A DNA stretch of 64,000 nt, taken from Acidobacteria bacterium Mor1 (GTDB taxonomy: Bacteria > Acidobacteriota > Polarisedimenticolia > Polarisedimenticolales > Polarisedimenticolaceae). Both the position numbers and the translations under genes were made by a program. The DNA is taken from the NCBI GenBank assembly GCA_001664505.1, contig CP011806.1:174026-238025 (forward strand). Reading direction: 5' to 3'. Below the pieces are notes generated by a model. That model saw nothing but the letters and a program-made list of their open reading frames with translations, searched no databases and was not told the DNA's origin. Shown here one piece after another: positions 29,135 through 37,279 of the stretch. The first letter of the stretch is position 1; each line of letters opens with the position of its first letter.

Positions 29135-30595
29135 GTGGGAACTCCCCGGGCAGCGGTGCGCCCGCCCAAGCGGCTGGGCAACTACGAGGTTCTGCGCGAG
29201 ATCGGGCAGGGCGGCATGGGGGTGGTCTATCTGGCCCGCCAGCCGGCGCTGACCCGGATGGCCGTGCTCAAACGGATGCGCCCCGAGCTTCAGGCGGACC
29301 CGTCGATCGTCGAACGTTTCGAGCGCGAGGCCCGGGCCGCCGCGGCGGTGCATCACCAGAACGTGGTCGCGGTCTACGACTGTTTCGTCTCCCGGGGCGG
29401 GCACTACATCGCCCAGGAGTTCGTCGACGGCCGCGACCTCAGCAGTGTGTTGACCAAGCTGCGGCGGATCGATCCGGACATCGCTGCGCTGATCGCCCTC
29501 GAGATGGTGCGTGGGCTCGAAGGGATCCACGCCGAAGGCATCATTCACCGGGACATCAAGCCGGCCAACGTGCTGGTCGGCTCCAGCGGTGAGGTCAAGA
29601 TCGCCGACTTCGGCATCGCCCAGGAGGGCCGCGCTCCTGGTTTGACCCGGCCGGGCACCATGCTGGGGTCGGTGCCCTACATGTCCCCCGAGCAGATGCA
29701 GGGCGAGCGGGTCGACTATCGCACCGACCTGTTCTCCTTCGGCATCGTGCTCTACGAGATGGTGGTGGGCTACCCGCCGTTTCGCGAGTCGTCGGAGGAC
29801 TCGACGGACACCCTGCTGGAGCGGATCCAGTTCGAACGGTTCGTCTCTCCGCGGCGGGCGGTGCGGAAGGTACCCCGCTGGATGGCCCGGCTGATCCGTC
29901 ACTGCCTGCGGGCCCGGCCGGGACGCAGGCCCCCCTCCGCCACCGCGTTGCGCCGCACCCTGGAGCGGCATCTCGGCCGGGTCTCGGCGGCGGACTGTCG
30001 CCGGGAGATCGCCGAGTATCTGTGGAACGAAGAGGTCTTCGAGCTGAGCGAACGCCGCACCGCGGTCAAGCGCAAGCCGGTTCGGCGCGGGGTGCCGCGC
30101 TGGGTGCCGGCGACGGCGGCTTGCGCGGTGGGAGCCTGCCTGCTGGCCATGCAGTTCACTGCGGGCCGCGGGGCCGGGAACCCGGAGGTGGTCGCCGCGG
30201 AGCCCGCCTCGACAGCAGTGGTTTCCCCGACGCCTCTATCCGAGGCGAACGATACGAACGGGGACGCGGTGCCCTCCATCGAACCGGTGGTCGCCGCGCG
30301 CCCCTGGGTCACGCCGACGTTGCTGGTTCCCGCCGAGATCGTCCTCGACTCTTCGGTCATCGCTCCGCCGGTGCCCGCGGGCGCCCTGCTGCTGGTGGCT
30401 CGGCCCTGGGCGGAGGTGGTGGTCGACGACCGCTGGAAGGTCACGACCCCACGGGCAGCTCCGTTGCGGATCCCGGCCGGGCGCCACCGGGTGGTGTTCC
30501 ACCATCCGACTTACGGCATCTACGAAGCGGAGGTCGAACTGGCCGCCGGGGAACAGGTCACTCTGGCCCACAGCTTCGGGGAGGGGGGGAGATGA
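29135..30595 (+). CDS. transmembrane Ser/Thr protein kinase with PEGA-like tail
   Basis: A 486-residue kinase from a GTG with a GGAGG Shine-Dalgarno. The Hanks-type domain has an IGQGGMGVVY loop, Lys46, His138-Arg-Asp140 in HRDIKPANV, Asp158 of DFG, and MSPEQ, all intact, so it should be active. One membrane helix follows near residues 323-343 (VPATAACAVGACLLAMQF). The outside part is a Thr/Pro-rich linker and a final 70 residues (LLLVARPWAEVVVDD to EVELAAGEQVTL) that look like a PEGA domain. It sits between an FHA gene and a LysM gene (ATGA overlap), implying a wall-sensing signalling module. Confidence 0.93.
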   Translation: MGTPRAAVRPPKRLGNYEVLREIGQGGMGVVYLARQPALTRMAVLKRMRPELQADPSIVERFEREARAAAAVHHQNVVAVYDCFVSRGGHYIAQEFVDGRDLSSVLTKLRRIDPDIAALIALEMVRGLEGIHAEGIIHRDIKPANVLVGSSGEVKIADFGIAQEGRAPGLTRPGTMLGSVPYMSPEQMQGERVDYRTDLFSFGIVLYEMVVGYPPFRESSEDSTDTLLERIQFERFVSPRRAVRKVPRWMARLIRHCLRARPGRRPPSATALRRTLERHLGRVSAADCRREIAEYLWNEEVFELSERRTAVKRKPVRRGVPRWVPATAACAVGACLLAMQFTAGRGAGNPEVVAAEPASTAVVSPTPLSEANDTNGDAVPSIEPVVAARPWVTPTLLVPAEIVLDSSVIAPPVPAGALLLVARPWAEVVVDDRWKVTTPRAAPLRIPAGRHRVVFHHPTYGIYEAEVELAAGEQVTLAHSFGEGGR

Positions 30596-31539
30596 GAGCG
30601 ATCGCACGTTGGATCCTCGCGGCCGGAATCGCCTTGCTGGCGATTCCGCTCTGTGCCATGGAGAAGATCCATCTGGTGTCCGCAGGAGACTCGGCGTCGA
30701 AGATCGCGAAGATCTACTACGGCTCTTTCCGGGCGACCGACGCGCTGTTGATCTACAACGGCCGCTCATCGACCAGGCTGTCCGCGGGTGAACGGTTGAA
30801 GGTGCCGTTTTGTCCACGGCACCGGGTGCGGGCGGGGGATACCTGGTCCGCTCTGGCCAGTCGCTACCTGGGTCAGGGGGCGGCCTACGAGACCGTCGCC
30901 CGGCTCAACGGGCTATCTCCCCGGGCGCCGCTTCAGGTCGGCCAGGAGATCGTCTTCCCGGTGGTCAAGGAACACCGGCTGCGTCGGGGCGAGACCCTGG
31001 ACCGGTTGGCCGAGCGCTTCATGGGATCCTCTGTGTTCGCCGAGGTCCTGGCTGGATTCAACGGTATCGACGATCCCCGGCGCCTCGCGGTCGGCGCCGA
31101 GCTCCGCATTCCGATGATGGACTTCGTGCCCCTAGAGCGAGGTGAGCGGCGCGCGGCCACCTCACGCAAGGTTCCTTCGCCGGCCCCGGCGAAGGCCGCT
31201 CCGAAAGCAGCGTCGAACAAGGCTTCCACGAAGCCCGCGAAGAAAGCTCGTTTCGCTCCCCGCTTGGACCGGGCGATGGAAGACTACGAGGCCGGCCGGT
31301 ACGAACAGGCCTTCGATGCGTTCCGGCAGATGGAACGGGTGGTGGAGCGGCAGGGCACCTCCGCCGAGCGTTCGAGTCTCTGGCGGGGCCTGACCTTCGT
31401 CTACGTGGCCTATGACCGGGGCGACGACGCCTGCGCCGCCTATCGGCGCTGGTGCGATGTGGGGGGTGTTCCGCAGCTGGATCCGGACCGGATCTCTCCA
31501 CGGATTCGCCGGCAGATCAGGGGTTGTAGCGACCGCTGA
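30592..31539 (+). CDS. secreted LysM-repeat protein
   Basis: A 315-residue protein with a signal peptide (WILAAGIALLAIPLCA) and three LysM-like repeats beginning near residues 22, 77 and 124 (HLVSAGDSASKIAKIYYG; HRVRAGDTWSALASRYLG; HRLRRGETLDRLAERFMG). An Ala/Lys/Pro-rich linker leads to a TPR-like helical end (MEDYEAGRYEQAFDAFRQME). LysM repeats bind peptidoglycan. The start overlaps the kinase stop as ATGA, so it is probably made together with the kinase and may present wall signals to it. Its 3' end overlaps the convergent FHA gene by 23 bp. Confidence 0.88.
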   Translation: MRAIARWILAAGIALLAIPLCAMEKIHLVSAGDSASKIAKIYYGSFRATDALLIYNGRSSTRLSAGERLKVPFCPRHRVRAGDTWSALASRYLGQGAAYETVARLNGLSPRAPLQVGQEIVFPVVKEHRLRRGETLDRLAERFMGSSVFAEVLAGFNGIDDPRRLAVGAELRIPMMDFVPLERGERRAATSRKVPSPAPAKAAPKAASNKASTKPAKKARFAPRLDRAMEDYEAGRYEQAFDAFRQMERVVERQGTSAERSSLWRGLTFVYVAYDRGDDACAAYRRWCDVGGVPQLDPDRISPRIRRQIRGCSDR

Positions 31540-31903
31540 GCAGCACCAGCCGGGTGCCGCCGAGGCGGATCTCGTCCAGGTGCCGCAAGCGGTGGGCGGT
31601 GCCGCGGCGGAACGGCCGGCCGTTGAGTTCGGTTCCGTTGGTGCTCTCCAGATCGTGGAGCGTGCAGACCCCACCTTCGATCCGGATCTTGCAGTGACGC
31701 TTGCTGATCTGCTCGTCGTCGATCCGGATCGCGCAGGCATCGGACCGACCGATGATCGACTCGCTGCGCGACAGCCGATAGGTCTGGGTCAGGTCCGACC
31801 CTTCCACCACCGCCAGCACGAAGATGTGGGGCGCGCCGAAGGGTTGCGCCCGTACGGGACGCTCCGCCGTGGTTCCTTGGGTCTGGTCATGGGTATGGGG
31901 CAT
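31517..31903 (-). CDS. FHA-domain protein
   Basis: A 128-residue protein if read from the ATG at 31903; a TTG at 31999 would add 32 residues but would run through two inverted repeats, so the shorter form is preferred. The FHA domain is complete: ESIIGRSDACAIRIDDEQISKRH, then LHDLESTNGTELNGRPF. It is divergent from a pseudokinase gene and convergent with the LysM gene. It likely reads phosphothreonine from one of the local kinases. No strong Shine-Dalgarno is seen at either start. Confidence 0.82.
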   Translation of the reverse strand: MPHTHDQTQGTTAERPVRAQPFGAPHIFVLAVVEGSDLTQTYRLSRSESIIGRSDACAIRIDDEQISKRHCKIRIEGGVCTLHDLESTNGTELNGRPFRRGTAHRLRHLDEIRLGGTRLVLLSGRYNP

Positions 31904-31924
31904 GCAGAAAATGTGAGGCACGCG

Positions 31925-31945
31925 ATTGTCCGGTTCAAGGACAAT
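31925..31945. promoter_or_regulatory. perfect 7-7 inverted repeat, candidate operator
   Basis: ATTGTCC and GGACAAT are separated by 7 nt, giving a 21-bp dyad in the gap between the FHA and pseudokinase genes. Its size and position suit a dimeric regulator. Confidence 0.5.
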
Positions 31946-31986
31946 GCGGCCGTTTCCGAGCAACTGACACCCATTGGCCAAACGGC

Positions 31987-32004
31987 AACGGTTTCGCAAC
32001 CGTT
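31987..32004. promoter_or_regulatory. second perfect inverted repeat, candidate operator or hairpin
   Basis: AACGGTT and AACCGTT flank TCGC. On the minus strand a TTGACA lies just upstream, so a regulator bound here could block the FHA gene's promoter. Confidence 0.45.
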
Positions 32005-32040
32005 CCCCTATGGGACTGTGTCAAAACGACCTGCCACGTC

Positions 32041-32070
32041 TTGATCCACCTGCGATCACGCGTTTAGACT
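32041..32070 (+). promoter_or_regulatory. candidate sigma-70 promoter of the pseudokinase gene
   Basis: TTGATC (32041-32046) and TAGACT (32065-32070) are separated by 18 nt, about 40 nt before the ATG at 32112. Confidence 0.4.
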
Positions 32071-32111
32071 GAATCGTTGAACGCGCGCCATTCCATGGGG
32101 TGGAGGGAGCG

Positions 32112-34550
32112 ATGCAGGCCGTAGCCGGGCAGTTGATCGCACACTATCGCCTGATCGAACCGATCGGCGAGCGCTGCGGTGGTGCGCTCTGGCGCGCCGA
32201 GGACACCACCGGCGCCCGGGAAGTCTTCCTCGAGATCATTGCAGCCGACGCCATCGCCGAAGGGCGGCGGATGCGCCTCGTTCGCGAGTTGAACGCGGTA
32301 CGGGAGGCGCGCCATCCGTTCTTCGAGGCGACCCTCGAGGTGCGCACCGATCTTCCCGGCGGCATCGCCGTAGTTCGCGAGCCGGTGCTTGGCGCGACCC
32401 TCGGCGCATGGGCCGACGCCGAACGGCGCCCCTTGGCCGAACTGCTGCGGGTGGCGATGGAGGCGGCCGAGGCGGTCTCGGCGCTCCACGCGGCGGGCTT
32501 GTGCCACGGCGACCTGCGCGCCGAACGGTTCCGGGTTTCGCCCAGCGGTCACGTCAAGCTGACCGGGCTCGGCACCTGGCCGCTGGCGGTGGATGAGGTT
32601 GCCGACGACGACGACGTGATGCGTGCGGCCGACGTGGCCACCCTCGGTGAAGTCCTCCGCGGCTTTCTTCCGTCCGGCGACAAGGGGACGGGCATCTCCG
32701 ACACCCTCGCCGATGTGTTGCGGCGCACGAGCCTCGCCGACGCGCGGGAACGGCCCCGGGCTGCCGAGATCTCGGCGGCGCTCGATGCCGAGGCGCTGGG
32801 CGAGGAGGACCTGCGCCGCGCTCGCGCCCGGGTCGATCCCTCCACCGGCCGGCTGCGGATTCTTCTCGGCGTGGCCGCACTGGCGCTGGTCGGTGTGGTC
32901 GGTGCCTTCGCGGTTTGGCGTCAACTGGACGTCCCGTCCCGCGGCGGCCGTGGAGCCGGTTACGACCTGGCGATCCTGCCGCTGGTCGACGCCCGCGCCG
33001 GAACGCTGGAACATGACTATGCCCGGGAGTTGGCCCGACACCTGAGCGAGATGTCCAGCCCGGCGCGGGTGCAACCGGACGCTCAGGTCGAGCGCGCGCT
33101 CTCACGCGGCAGCGCGCTTCCCGCGGTGGACTGGATCAGCCCCCAGGCGGACTACACCCTGCGCTGGATGACCGGGGATACCTCGGCGGTCGAGCCGGCG
33201 GTCCAGGTCAGTCTGCTCGGTGGCGACGGGAGCCTGCAGCAGGCCTTCGGCTATCCGCTGCACGGAGACGGCACGGTGCCCGACGGATTGGAGGGCAAGG
33301 TCGCCTCCGACGTCGAGGCGTTCCTCTTTTCGGTGCAGTCGTCGACGGCGCGCTTCCAGCGCAGCTACAAGCAGCTCCGCAGCGCGCCGATGACCTGGTC
33401 GCCCCGGGCGGCCCAGCTCTTCGTCCGGGCGATCACCGCACGCCACCAGGGCAAGGAGTGGACCGCCCTCGACGCAGTCGACGAGGCGCTGTCGCTGGAC
33501 GGCGAGTTCGCCCAGGCGAGACGTTTGCGCAGCCAGCTGCTGGAACAGCTCCAGTGGCCCTACGAAGGTACGGTGATGCGGCGTCGCGAGGTCGATCGTG
33601 CGCTGGCCGCGCGCAACCGCCTGGAGCCCTGGGAGATCGAGTTGCTCGACCGGGAGTCCAGCTACCTGGAAGCCGGCCCGGACCCGGCGGCGGGGCTGCT
33701 GGATCCGGCCCTGACCGAATCCCTGGGGCGGCAGGCGCGGTTGGAGTCCCACGGACTCGCGTTGCAGTACCGGGGCGAGATCGAAGGCCGCATCGACCTC
33801 GTGATCGCGTCCCTGGTGGAGAACCCGGAACCGGACTACCTCTGGATCTGGTTGGCTCGAGCTCTGCTCACGTCCGATCGCGGCCTGAACGCCAACCTCG
33901 AACGGATCGCTCCCTTGACCGCTGCCCATCCGGGCAATCCGCTGCCGCTGGTTCTCGAGGCCTCGTTGCGCATGCAGAATCGCAGCGGTCGCGCTCAGGC
34001 TGACTCGCTGCTGTCCCGGGCCCGTGAACTGGGCGGCGGTCTGTGGGTTCCCAGGTTGGGCTGGTGGGTCGCGTATCTCGAGATCGACACCGGGCGTTGG
34101 GACCGGGCGGAGTTCGTGCTCAACGAGGCGTTGGCCGTGGCCTCCTCGGGAGATGCCTCTTCGGGTGGCGACGAGGATCCCCGGCTCTACGCTGGGCTGT
34201 TCGAGGTCTACCTGGCGACGGGGCGTCCCGGTGAGGCCGCCGACGCCCTGGGCATCTACCGGCGCCGCCTGCCCGGAAACCCCTGGGCCGATCTGGCCGA
34301 AGCCCGGCTTCAGCAGCAGCAGGGGGACCGGGTCGCCTCCCTGGCCGCGCTGGATACCGCCGTGGAGCGGGATCCGGCCTATTCCGAGGCCCGTTTTGCC
34401 CGGGCCGAGGCCCTGATGGCCGGCGGGGACTACCCGCGTGCACTGGAAGACTTCAGGATCTACGTTCAACAGGTCGAGCGTGCGGGAAGCAACCCGAGGC
34501 TGGACCGGGCACAGCGTGCGATCCGTACCCTGACCGCCCGGCTCGGCTGA
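32112..34550 (+). CDS. transmembrane pseudokinase with TPR-like periplasmic domain
   Basis: An 812-residue protein starting at the ATG behind GGAGGGAG. Residues 10-255 follow the Ser/Thr kinase fold, but the catalytic residues are lost: the Gly-loop is IGERCGGALW, the VAIK lysine is Glu41 (VFLEII), HRD is HGD (132-134) and DFG is GLG (VKLTGLG). A membrane helix (LGVAALALVGVVGAFAVW) follows near residue 260. The outer 540 residues are helical, with TPR-like repeats toward the end (ARLQQQQGDRVASLAALDTA). It cannot be expected to phosphorylate and probably acts as a scaffold or sensor. An FHA gene is divergent and a PilZ gene is 31 nt downstream. Confidence 0.85.
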   Translation: MQAVAGQLIAHYRLIEPIGERCGGALWRAEDTTGAREVFLEIIAADAIAEGRRMRLVRELNAVREARHPFFEATLEVRTDLPGGIAVVREPVLGATLGAWADAERRPLAELLRVAMEAAEAVSALHAAGLCHGDLRAERFRVSPSGHVKLTGLGTWPLAVDEVADDDDVMRAADVATLGEVLRGFLPSGDKGTGISDTLADVLRRTSLADARERPRAAEISAALDAEALGEEDLRRARARVDPSTGRLRILLGVAALALVGVVGAFAVWRQLDVPSRGGRGAGYDLAILPLVDARAGTLEHDYARELARHLSEMSSPARVQPDAQVERALSRGSALPAVDWISPQADYTLRWMTGDTSAVEPAVQVSLLGGDGSLQQAFGYPLHGDGTVPDGLEGKVASDVEAFLFSVQSSTARFQRSYKQLRSAPMTWSPRAAQLFVRAITARHQGKEWTALDAVDEALSLDGEFAQARRLRSQLLEQLQWPYEGTVMRRREVDRALAARNRLEPWEIELLDRESSYLEAGPDPAAGLLDPALTESLGRQARLESHGLALQYRGEIEGRIDLVIASLVENPEPDYLWIWLARALLTSDRGLNANLERIAPLTAAHPGNPLPLVLEASLRMQNRSGRAQADSLLSRARELGGGLWVPRLGWWVAYLEIDTGRWDRAEFVLNEALAVASSGDASSGGDEDPRLYAGLFEVYLATGRPGEAADALGIYRRRLPGNPWADLAEARLQQQQGDRVASLAALDTAVERDPAYSEARFARAEALMAGGDYPRALEDFRIYVQQVERAGSNPRLDRAQRAIRTLTARLG

Positions 34551-34581
34551 GGCGAGGGGCCTCCCGCGAGGAGGTTCCGTC

Positions 34582-35376
34582 TTGAGTCTTCCCGAAGTCG
34601 ATGCCCCCGGTCGCCATGTGCGAACCGGCACTCCCGTTCAGGCCGAATTCGGTGGCACCCGTTTCACGGCCAAGGAGTTCATCGCCGACCTGTCCCAGGC
34701 CGGGGTGTTCTTGCCGACGGAGTTGATCCTGGAGCCCCGCACCGAGGGGACGCTCACGTTTCGTGCGACCCGCTACGAAGAACCCTTCACCGTTCGAGCC
34801 GAGATCGCCGTGGCCTTCCCTCCGGGGAACGCCGTCTATGAGGGCGAGCCCGGGGTAGGGGTGATGCTCAAGGACCTCACCCCGGCGCTGCGGGATCGAT
34901 TGGACCGCATGGTCGACGGGACCCGGGACGGCTCGATCGTCGAGTCGATTCGCCGGGCGGTGCGGGAAGGAACGAAGTCCCTGGAGCAGCAGCTTCGCGG
35001 CCGTCCGACCGATCAGAAGCTGATGTTGGCGATGCAGGCCGAGGGTCCCGAGATCGACGCGCTGCTCAAGGAGGGTAACCCGGTGGTCGTCACCCGGTTG
35101 CTGAAGAACCCACGCCTACAGATTCCCCACGTGCGGGTGTTGACCCGGGATGCGCGGCTGACCACGCCGATTCTGCTGGCGGTGGGGAAGAAGCGGGAGT
35201 GGATCGAGGACGACGAGATCCTGTTCAACTTCTGCAAGCACCCCAAGGCACCGCGCCACGAGGTCAAGAGACGGATCGTCAACCTCTCGCTCGGGAAGAT
35301 TCGCGAGTTGATCCTCGCACCCGGGGTGCATCCCGAGGTGCGGGCCGAGGCGAAGAAGTTCAGCCGCGGGCGCTGA
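34582..35376 (+). CDS. PilZ-domain protein with helical-repeat C-terminus
   Basis: A 264-residue protein from a TTG with a GAGGAGG Shine-Dalgarno. The first 115 residues resemble PilZ (RHVRTGTPVQAEF, DLSQAGVFLPTE, GVGVMLKDLTP), with RxxxR and D-x-S-x-x-G elements of the c-di-GMP site partly present. The rest is made of short helical repeats (ALLKEGNPVVVTRLLKNPRL, VLTRDARLTTPILLAVG) like the DUF2336/HEAT-type tails seen in delta- and acidobacterial proteins. It lies 31 nt after the pseudokinase gene on the same strand, linking c-di-GMP to that locus. Its end overlaps a small minus-strand gene by 17 bp. Confidence 0.8.
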   Translation: MSLPEVDAPGRHVRTGTPVQAEFGGTRFTAKEFIADLSQAGVFLPTELILEPRTEGTLTFRATRYEEPFTVRAEIAVAFPPGNAVYEGEPGVGVMLKDLTPALRDRLDRMVDGTRDGSIVESIRRAVREGTKSLEQQLRGRPTDQKLMLAMQAEGPEIDALLKEGNPVVVTRLLKNPRLQIPHVRVLTRDARLTTPILLAVGKKREWIEDDEILFNFCKHPKAPRHEVKRRIVNLSLGKIRELILAPGVHPEVRAEAKKFSRGR

Positions 35377-35581
35377 TCCGTTCGGTCAGCTTGCCGCGCA
35401 GCCGTCCGAGGATGCTGCGCTTGGTCTGGGCTTCGCGCTCCAGCCGGTCCCGGCGCAGCTCTTCCAGTCGCGCGTCGCCGTAGGCCAGTTTGATCTTGGC
35501 CGGCTTGGTGGTCTCGATGTGCCACCCGGCCCAACGGAAAGTCTGACCGGATTCGTTCCAGGCTTCGTTGCGTTGTCGCAT
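35360..35581 (-). CDS. small basic protein, unknown function
   Basis: A 73-residue protein from an ATG with AGGAG 11 nt upstream; an in-frame upstream extension is rejected for lack of a start site. The sequence MRQRNEAWNESGQTFRWAGW leads into a strongly charged helix (DARLEELRRDRLEREAQTKR), likely a coiled coil or nucleic-acid-contacting tail. It is convergent with and overlaps the PilZ gene by 17 bp. I recognise no family. Confidence 0.5.
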   Translation of the reverse strand: MRQRNEAWNESGQTFRWAGWHIETTKPAKIKLAYGDARLEELRRDRLEREAQTKRSILGRLRGKLTERISARG

Positions 35582-35815
35582 CGGTTCGTCTCCTGGGCGC
35601 CTGACAGAGGCTGCCGTTTCGAAGTCGATACCGATGTACGAGGCGAAACGAACCGCTCGCAACGGCCGTTTCCGTCATCGCCGATGAGTCGAGCGGGGAG
35701 ACGCGTGCTTGTCGCGCTCTTCCGGCGGCTCACCGCTGCCGATCACGATCTCGTTACCGTGACCGGCAGGGTGAGCTGCAGCCGACGGAATTGCCGGCTG
35801 CTTTAGGAGGGGCGG
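35582..35815. other. 234-bp gap without recognisable gene
   Basis: This interval lies upstream of the 73-residue gene and downstream of the M56 gene, both minus-strand. Open frames cross it on both strands but none has a Shine-Dalgarno, a conserved motif or protein-like composition. It should contain the promoter of the 73-residue gene. Confidence 0.4.
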
Positions 35816-37279
35816 CTAGTGGGTTTGCTGCACCCGGGGCTTCACTTCCCGGAGCACGCGGCGCTTGAGACCCGGAGCGTTCTCCTCGTCCCGGGCGGCC
35901 CACATGCTGCGGACCATCTGACGGTAGCGATCGGTCTCGGCGGAGAGAGGCGTACCGTCCTGGAGGTGCCGGCGTAGGGCACCCTCGCCGCCGTTGTAGG
36001 CCGCGGCCAGCCACTCGACCTGCTGCAGCGGGTCGTCGCTGACGAACTCCTGCTGATGCTTGGCCAGGTACCAGGCCGCCAGATCAATGTTGGTCGCCGG
36101 GTCGGCGAGCTGGCCGGGTTCCAGCTTCATGCCGCGTTTCTTGGCGATGATCTCCGCCGTCGAAGGCAGGACCTGCATGATGCCGGTGGCGCCCAGGTAG
36201 CTGACCGCATCCGGATTCCCCTTGGACTCGAGCAGCGCCATGATCGCCAGCAGTTCGGCGTCGACGCCGTGCTCCACCGCAGCCTGTTCGAACAGCGGGT
36301 TCCAGCGAGCGACCGATTCAGGCAGCCAGGGAATGTCGATCTCCTGGGCAAGTGGTGTGGCTACGAGGGTGCCGGCGAGCAGGACCGCGGCGAAGCCGCC
36401 GGCCAGCAGCAGGGGAGCGAAGGGCCCGGCAGGTGCCGGGCGATCGTTCTGGGTCAGTCGGAGCAATCGGGACATCAGGTTTCCTCCGTGGGCGGCGACC
36501 GCGAGGGTCGGTCCGTCCGAGCGAGATGCTTCGAGGGCCGCGAGGGCCCGGGCGTAGACCTGCCGGTTGCCTAGGATGTCCACGGCGAGGTCGTCCGTGC
36601 AGTACTCCCGGTCGTCGGTGACCTTGCGCGAGATCCACCAGCAAACCGGGTGATAGAACAGGAGCGTTTCGACCAGGCGCTGCAGGGCCAGCACCCGGGT
36701 GTCGTGGCGCGCGATGTGCGCCAACTCATGGGCCAGCAGCGCGCGCACTCCGTCGAACCCCACCGCCGCCTCGAGGCTCCTGGGCAGGATCAGCACCGGG
36801 CGCAGCCAGCCGAAGACGAAGGGGGTGGCGACCTGGTCGGAAACGCGCAGGCGCAGCCTGCCGCGGATATCGAGAGAGCCGGCAAGGGAGGTTGCGGCCC
36901 GGCGCCAGCGGAGGGGCACCTCGTCGGACGCCGCCCGGCTCAGGCGTTGGAGCAGCCACCAGCCCCCGGCCCAGCGCACGCCCAGCACCAGTTCTCCCAG
37001 CAGCCAGATGGCGAAGATCCAGGATGGTCCGCCCTGAGGCAGCCCCCCCTGGAGCGGCGCCGCGGTGCCGCCGTTCCCGAGTCCCGCGATGAGGGCGGTG
37101 ATGGCTACCGTAAGGGGCATGGAGATCAGCGCGGCCACCCCCGCGGCGTAGCGCAGCCGTGGGTTGGCGGTCATCTGCCGCAGCAGGGCGTAGGCCAGTC
37201 CGATGACCAGGCCCTGGAGCAGGAAGGCCCACAGCGCCGTGGACAGGGCGGCGGTGATGCGCAGGATCCATTCGTTCAT
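35816..37279 (-). CDS. M56 (BlaR1-like) membrane metalloprotease fused to a lytic transglycosylase domain
   Basis: A 487-residue fusion. The N-terminal 290 residues are an M56/BlaR1-type membrane protease: three hydrophobic segments before residue 105 and HELAHIARHD with His184, Glu185 and His188. A further helix near 295-320 (PLLLAGGFAAVLLAGTLVA) leads outside. The remaining part, about 333-430, is a soluble-lytic-transglycosylase domain with catalytic Glu351 in ALLESKGNP, GIMQVLPSTA, and AAYNGGEGALRRHL. Ordinary BlaR1 ends in a beta-lactam-binding domain; here a wall-cleaving domain takes that place. It overlaps the BlaI-type gene by an ATGA, so it most likely inactivates that repressor when the outer domain senses wall state. 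Confidence 0.88.
   Translation of the reverse strand: MNEWILRITAALSTALWAFLLQGLVIGLAYALLRQMTANPRLRYAAGVAALISMPLTVAITALIAGLGNGGTAAPLQGGLPQGGPSWIFAIWLLGELVLGVRWAGGWWLLQRLSRAASDEVPLRWRRAATSLAGSLDIRGRLRLRVSDQVATPFVFGWLRPVLILPRSLEAAVGFDGVRALLAHELAHIARHDTRVLALQRLVETLLFYHPVCWWISRKVTDDREYCTDDLAVDILGNRQVYARALAALEASRSDGPTLAVAAHGGNLMSRLLRLTQNDRPAPAGPFAPLLLAGGFAAVLLAGTLVATPLAQEIDIPWLPESVARWNPLFEQAAVEHGVDAELLAIMALLESKGNPDAVSYLGATGIMQVLPSTAEIIAKKRGMKLEPGQLADPATNIDLAAWYLAKHQQEFVSDDPLQQVEWLAAAYNGGEGALRRHLQDGTPLSAETDRYRQMVRSMWAARDEENAPGLKRRVLREVKPRVQQTH

Noticed and set aside
31904-31999. N-terminal extension of the minus-strand FHA protein from a TTG, with three Cys residues
   Set aside because: The segment contains both perfect dyads and no FHA homology; it looks like promoter sequence and not coding, although the TTG has a weak AGGGG upstream.
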